NCBI RefSeq assembly: GCF_000023225.1
Contig: NC_013173.1
Location: 2,668,501 to 2,732,500, forward strand
Reading direction: 5' to 3'
DNA length: 64,000 nt
Origin: Desulfomicrobium baculatum DSM 4028
Lineage (GTDB): Bacteria > Desulfobacterota > Desulfovibrionia > Desulfovibrionales > Desulfomicrobiaceae
This document shows, in pieces, positions 61,550-64,000 of the stretch. A program made the position numbers and the translations under genes. Positions within the stretch are counted from its first letter, which is position 1. Each line of letters opens with the position of its first letter. Below the pieces are notes generated by a model, which was given only the letters and a program-made list of their open reading frames with translations, searched no databases and was not told where the DNA came from.

Positions 61550-61622
61550 CCCATTCCCGACCCGGCGGCAGGAAACGCCCGACCGACGCCCAGGCCGGAC
61601 CCGGATGCCGACAAAGCCAGCT

Positions 61623-61652
61623 CAAAACCCTCGTCACTTGACGGGGGTTTTG
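61623..61652 (+). terminator. Terminator of the flgM unit
   Basis: AAAACCC-CGTCA pairs with TGACG-GGGTTTT around CT, with a TTTTGT tail. One unpaired base on each side. Confidence 0.85.
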
Positions 61653-61659
61653 TCATTAA

Positions 61660-61909
61660 AGCGGCATATTGCGCACAACGGGACTCAAACAACTGAAATA
61701 CGAATTTGTCTGCATCGAGCGTTTGATTCCTAAAAATCACCTCCGCCGCAACTTTGCCGCGCTCATCGATTCGTGATTCAGCCACGACAAGGATCAAAAG
61801 CCGTGTTTCAGCGGCTTTTTTTTGGTCTTGTCCTTGCGCCCCACTTCCCTTAGTTTCCATCAGGATGCGCGAGCATCACATCGTACCTCAACAAACCGGA
61901 GCCCCCTTA
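61660..61909 (+). other. Intergenic region with a second terminator, possible small RNA
   Basis: About 250 bp without a gene between the flgM terminator and the RNase J gene. The second terminator (61797-61825) has no gene feeding into it on the plus strand after the first, which would fit a short independent transcript. No promoter was identified. Confidence 0.4.
61797..61825 (+). terminator. Intrinsic terminator before the RNase J gene
   Basis: AAAGCCG (61797-61803) / CGGCTTT (61812-61818) with an 8-nt loop and a run of eight T. Confidence 0.88.
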
Positions 61910-63562
61910 ATGCCCGAATCGCACGTTACCCTCACCCCCCTTGGCGGGCTGGGAGAAATAGGCATGAACTGCATGGCCCTGGAGACCGAGCAGAGCATGA
62001 TCCTGGTGGACTGCGGGCTCATGTTTCCGGACGTCATCCTTTATGGCGTGGACGTGGTCATCCCCCGCATGGATTTCATCGTCAGCCGCAAGCACAAATT
62101 GAAGGGCATCATCCTGACCCACGGCCATGAGGACCATATCGGGGCGTTGGCCTGGCTTGTCCCCTATCTGCAGGAAGTCCCACTTTACGGCTCCGAGTTC
62201 ACCCTGCGCCTGGCGATGAAACGCCTGCAGGAGCGCAACCTCGACTCCCACGTGAAGCTGCACCCGGTGCGCGCGCGGGAGCGGGTCGAACTGGGCGAAT
62301 TCGCCGTGACCTTCATGCCCGTCTGCCACAGCATCATCGAGGGCTTCGGGCTCGGTATCGAGACCCCGGCCGGACGCATCGTGCACACGGGCGATTTCAA
62401 GATCGACCGCAACCCCCAGGGCGGGCACGCCACCGACCTTGACGCCTTCGCCAAATTTTCAAGCGAGGGCGTGCTGCTCATGCTCTCCGACTCCACCAAC
62501 GTGGAACGCGAAGGTTTCTCCCTGACGGAACAGGAAATCCAGGACTCTCTGGATGAAGTCTTTGCCGAAGCCAAGGGCCGCATTCTGGTCACCCTTTTCG
62601 CCACCCATATCCAGCGCATGCAGGAAATTTTCGACCTTGCGGCCAAGCACGGGCGCAGGGTGGCCTTCACCGGGCGCAGCCTGGTCACCAACATCGACGT
62701 TGCCAAGGATCTCGGGCATCTGCGGTTCAACCGCGAAAATTCCTGCGACATGGAGGAGTTGGCCTATCTTGACGACGACAAGATCGTCATTCTGCTGACC
62801 GGCTCCCAGGGCGAACCCCTTTCGGCCTTGAGCCGCGTGGCCCGGAGCGAGCACCGGCAGATCAACATCCATAAGGGCGACACGGTGATCATGTCCTCGC
62901 GCTTCATCCCGGGCAACACCAGGGCCATCACCCGGGTCATCAACGACCTCTACCGGCACGGGGCTAGCGTACTCTACGAAAAAGTGCAGGCCATCCACGC
63001 CTCAGGCCATGCCCACAAGGAAGAGCTGCGGATCATGCTCGACACGGTCCATCCCAAATTTTTCGTGCCGGTGCATGGCGAATACCGCCACCTTTTCAAG
63101 CACGCCGAACTGGCCGTTTCGCGGGGCATCGCGCCGGAACGCGCGCTGATCCTGGAGAACGGCCACCCCGTGACCCTGTCCACGTCGGGCATCCGTCTGG
63201 AGGAAGCGGTCTTCGCGGAGTCCATCCTGGTCGACGGCAAGGGCGTGGGCGACGTAGGCCAGAGCGTGCTCAAGGAACGCCAGATCCTGGGCGGCGAAGG
63301 GCTCGTCATTGTGCTCCTGGTGCAGGACGAATTCGGGACCATCGTCTTCGGCCCCAGCATCCAGTCCAAGGGGTTCATCTTTGAACAGCATTTCTCCCAC
63401 ATCCTTGAAGACGCCAAGTGCATCATATTAGATGTCATGGAAGGCAACCCCGGCTGCGAGGCCTACAAGCTGGAAGAGAAAATCAGGTCCTCCCTGCGCC
63501 GCTTTTTCCGCAAGGTCCTGGAACGCGACCCCATCGTCATTCCCCTCATCGCCCGGGTATAA
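61910..63562 (+). CDS. rnj: Ribonuclease J
   Basis: 550 residues. Metallo-beta-lactamase signature THGHEDHIGA near residue 70, PVCHSI, HTGDFKID and the beta-CASP segments (SDSTNVE, ATHIQRMQEI, GSQGEPLSALSR) plus HASGHAHKEEL. 5'-3' exonuclease and endonuclease for mRNA turnover and rRNA maturation. ATG 61910 has CGGAG ten bases upstream; further in-frame codons upstream overlap the terminator. Length matches RNase J (about 555). Confidence 0.94.
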   Translation: MPESHVTLTPLGGLGEIGMNCMALETEQSMILVDCGLMFPDVILYGVDVVIPRMDFIVSRKHKLKGIILTHGHEDHIGALAWLVPYLQEVPLYGSEFTLRLAMKRLQERNLDSHVKLHPVRARERVELGEFAVTFMPVCHSIIEGFGLGIETPAGRIVHTGDFKIDRNPQGGHATDLDAFAKFSSEGVLLMLSDSTNVEREGFSLTEQEIQDSLDEVFAEAKGRILVTLFATHIQRMQEIFDLAAKHGRRVAFTGRSLVTNIDVAKDLGHLRFNRENSCDMEELAYLDDDKIVILLTGSQGEPLSALSRVARSEHRQINIHKGDTVIMSSRFIPGNTRAITRVINDLYRHGASVLYEKVQAIHASGHAHKEELRIMLDTVHPKFFVPVHGEYRHLFKHAELAVSRGIAPERALILENGHPVTLSTSGIRLEEAVFAESILVDGKGVGDVGQSVLKERQILGGEGLVIVLLVQDEFGTIVFGPSIQSKGFIFEQHFSHILEDAKCIILDVMEGNPGCEAYKLEEKIRSSLRRFFRKVLERDPIVIPLIARV

Positions 63563-63632
63563 TTTTTTCTTGCCAAGGATAAAGCACTCGCGTACCGACT
63601 TCAGTTCTCAAACACTCCACACGTCCGCATTT

Positions 63633-63682
63633 TTGGTTTGGCCCATTCGGGCTCCTGCGGGCGGAGGAATAAAACCAAGGAG
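63633..63682 (+). promoter_or_regulatory. Possible autoregulatory leader of rpsB
   Basis: TTGGTTT (63633-63639) can pair with AAACCAA (63672-63678), closing two small hairpins: GCCC/GGGC around ATTC (63641-63652) and TCC/GGA around TGCGGGC (63653-63665). The outer stem overlaps the start of the AAGGAG ribosome-binding site (63677-63682), so its formation would hinder initiation. Confidence 0.4.
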
Positions 63683-63688
63683 ATTACC

Positions 63689-64000
63689 ATGGCTTATGTA
63701 AGTATGAAACAGATGCTGGAGACCGGAGTCCACTTCGGCCACCAGACCCGCCGCTGGAACCCCAAGATGCGCCCCTTCATTTTCGGCGCGCGCAAGGGCA
63801 TCCACATCATCGACCTGCAGCAGACCGTGAAGCTGTACCGCAAGGCCCACGATTTCATCGCCGATACCGTGGCCCGCGGCGGAAAGATCATTTTTGTCGG
63901 CACCAAGCGCCAGGCGCAGGACGTGATCAAGACCGAAGCCGAGCGCTGCGGCATGTACCACGTCACCAACCGCTGGCTGGGCGGCACGCTGACCAACTAC
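63689..64000 (+). CDS. rpsB: 30S ribosomal protein S2, N-terminal part (runs off the window)
   Basis: 104 codons to the window edge: [53 protein letters not shown], all canonical S2. AAGGAG precedes ATG 63689. In most bacteria tsf, pyrH and frr follow. Confidence 0.97.
   Translation, partial: MAYVSMKQMLETGVHFGHQTRRWNPKMRPFIFGARKGIHIIDLQQTVKLYRKAHDFIADTVARGGKIIFVGTKRQAQDVIKTEAERCGMYHVTNRWLGGTLTNY

Noticed and set aside
1-64000. tRNA, rRNA, CRISPR or prophage
   Set aside because: No T-loop/CCA-like structures, repeat-spacer arrays, integrases or phage structural genes were seen while reading both strands; an automated tRNA scan would be needed to exclude them fully.

Overview
The window is a G+C-rich chromosomal segment of a sulfate-reducing Desulfobacterota (deltaproteobacterial) organism, most likely Desulfovibrionales and Desulfomicrobium-like. 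The placement is inferred from content: Hdr/Mvh-type cytosolic redox genes, tungsten aldehyde oxidoreductase, a Psr/Phs-type molybdoenzyme, sigma-54 activators, bacteriohemerythrin, a glycyl radical enzyme and in-frame UGA codons at Cys positions. No rRNA, tRNA, CRISPR array, prophage or complete insertion sequence was seen. The window opens inside speA (minus strand) and closes inside rpsB (plus strand).

Layout. 0-3.1 kb: speA 5' end, mntP with a possible manganese-riboswitch leader, and a tungsten aldehyde ferredoxin oxidoreductase. 3.3-12.2 kb: a signalling block of PAS histidine kinase, HD-GYP response regulator, PAS/GAF GGDEF-EAL protein and a UPF0280 protein. 12.2-15.9 kb: a structured region ending in a terminator, then a ydbH-ynbE-ydbL outer-membrane lipid set. 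16-17 kb: an EamA exporter. 17.0-24.8 kb: a minus-strand respiratory operon (cytochrome c, TAT-exported molybdopterin oxidoreductase, Fe-S subunit, cytochrome b, triple-rhodanese lipoprotein, single rhodanese with an in-frame UGA). A sigma-54 activator with a Cys-rich PAS domain diverges from it, and a -24/-12 promoter candidate plus ACAACT-type half sites lie between them. 24.9-36.1 kb: a minus-strand Hdr electron-transfer operon (transposase-OrfA-like HTH protein, hdrA, mvhD, FrhB-like, giant tandem hdrA with an internal pseudo-receiver, hdrC, hdrB, tandem UspA, and an HdrD-like protein with an in-frame UGA). A second sigma-54 activator diverges from it at 36.6 kb. 38-45.5 kb: an AspT-like transporter, a thioesterase, a tungstate-binding protein followed by a relic of its ATPase, a small cytochrome c, a DHA2 MFS pump and ptb-buk. 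45.6-52.3 kb: bacteriohemerythrin, a tripartite RND pump operon with a 35-aa membrane peptide, and an RRM protein. 52.6-55.9 kb: a glycyl radical enzyme (HypD-like) with its activase. 55.9-56.7 kb: a tandem intergenic repeat of about 297 bp period. 56.7-64 kb: a glutamine-type ABC transporter, a pseudouridine synthase, NAD kinase, a FlgM pair, RNase J and rpsB.

Most notable: two genes that look truncated are each better read as one gene with UGA as selenocysteine. In both, the frame stays open to a second stop, a Cys is expected at the UGA position, and a hairpin lies about 21-22 nt downstream. The Hdr operon is the best candidate for an undescribed system. It resembles a flavin-based electron-bifurcating module (HdrABC + MvhD + a second fused HdrA + HdrD-like), with a degenerate receiver domain built into the electron-transfer subunit and a pseudo-receiver sigma-54 activator next door. 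All functional statements rest on reading motifs by eye; no database search was run.
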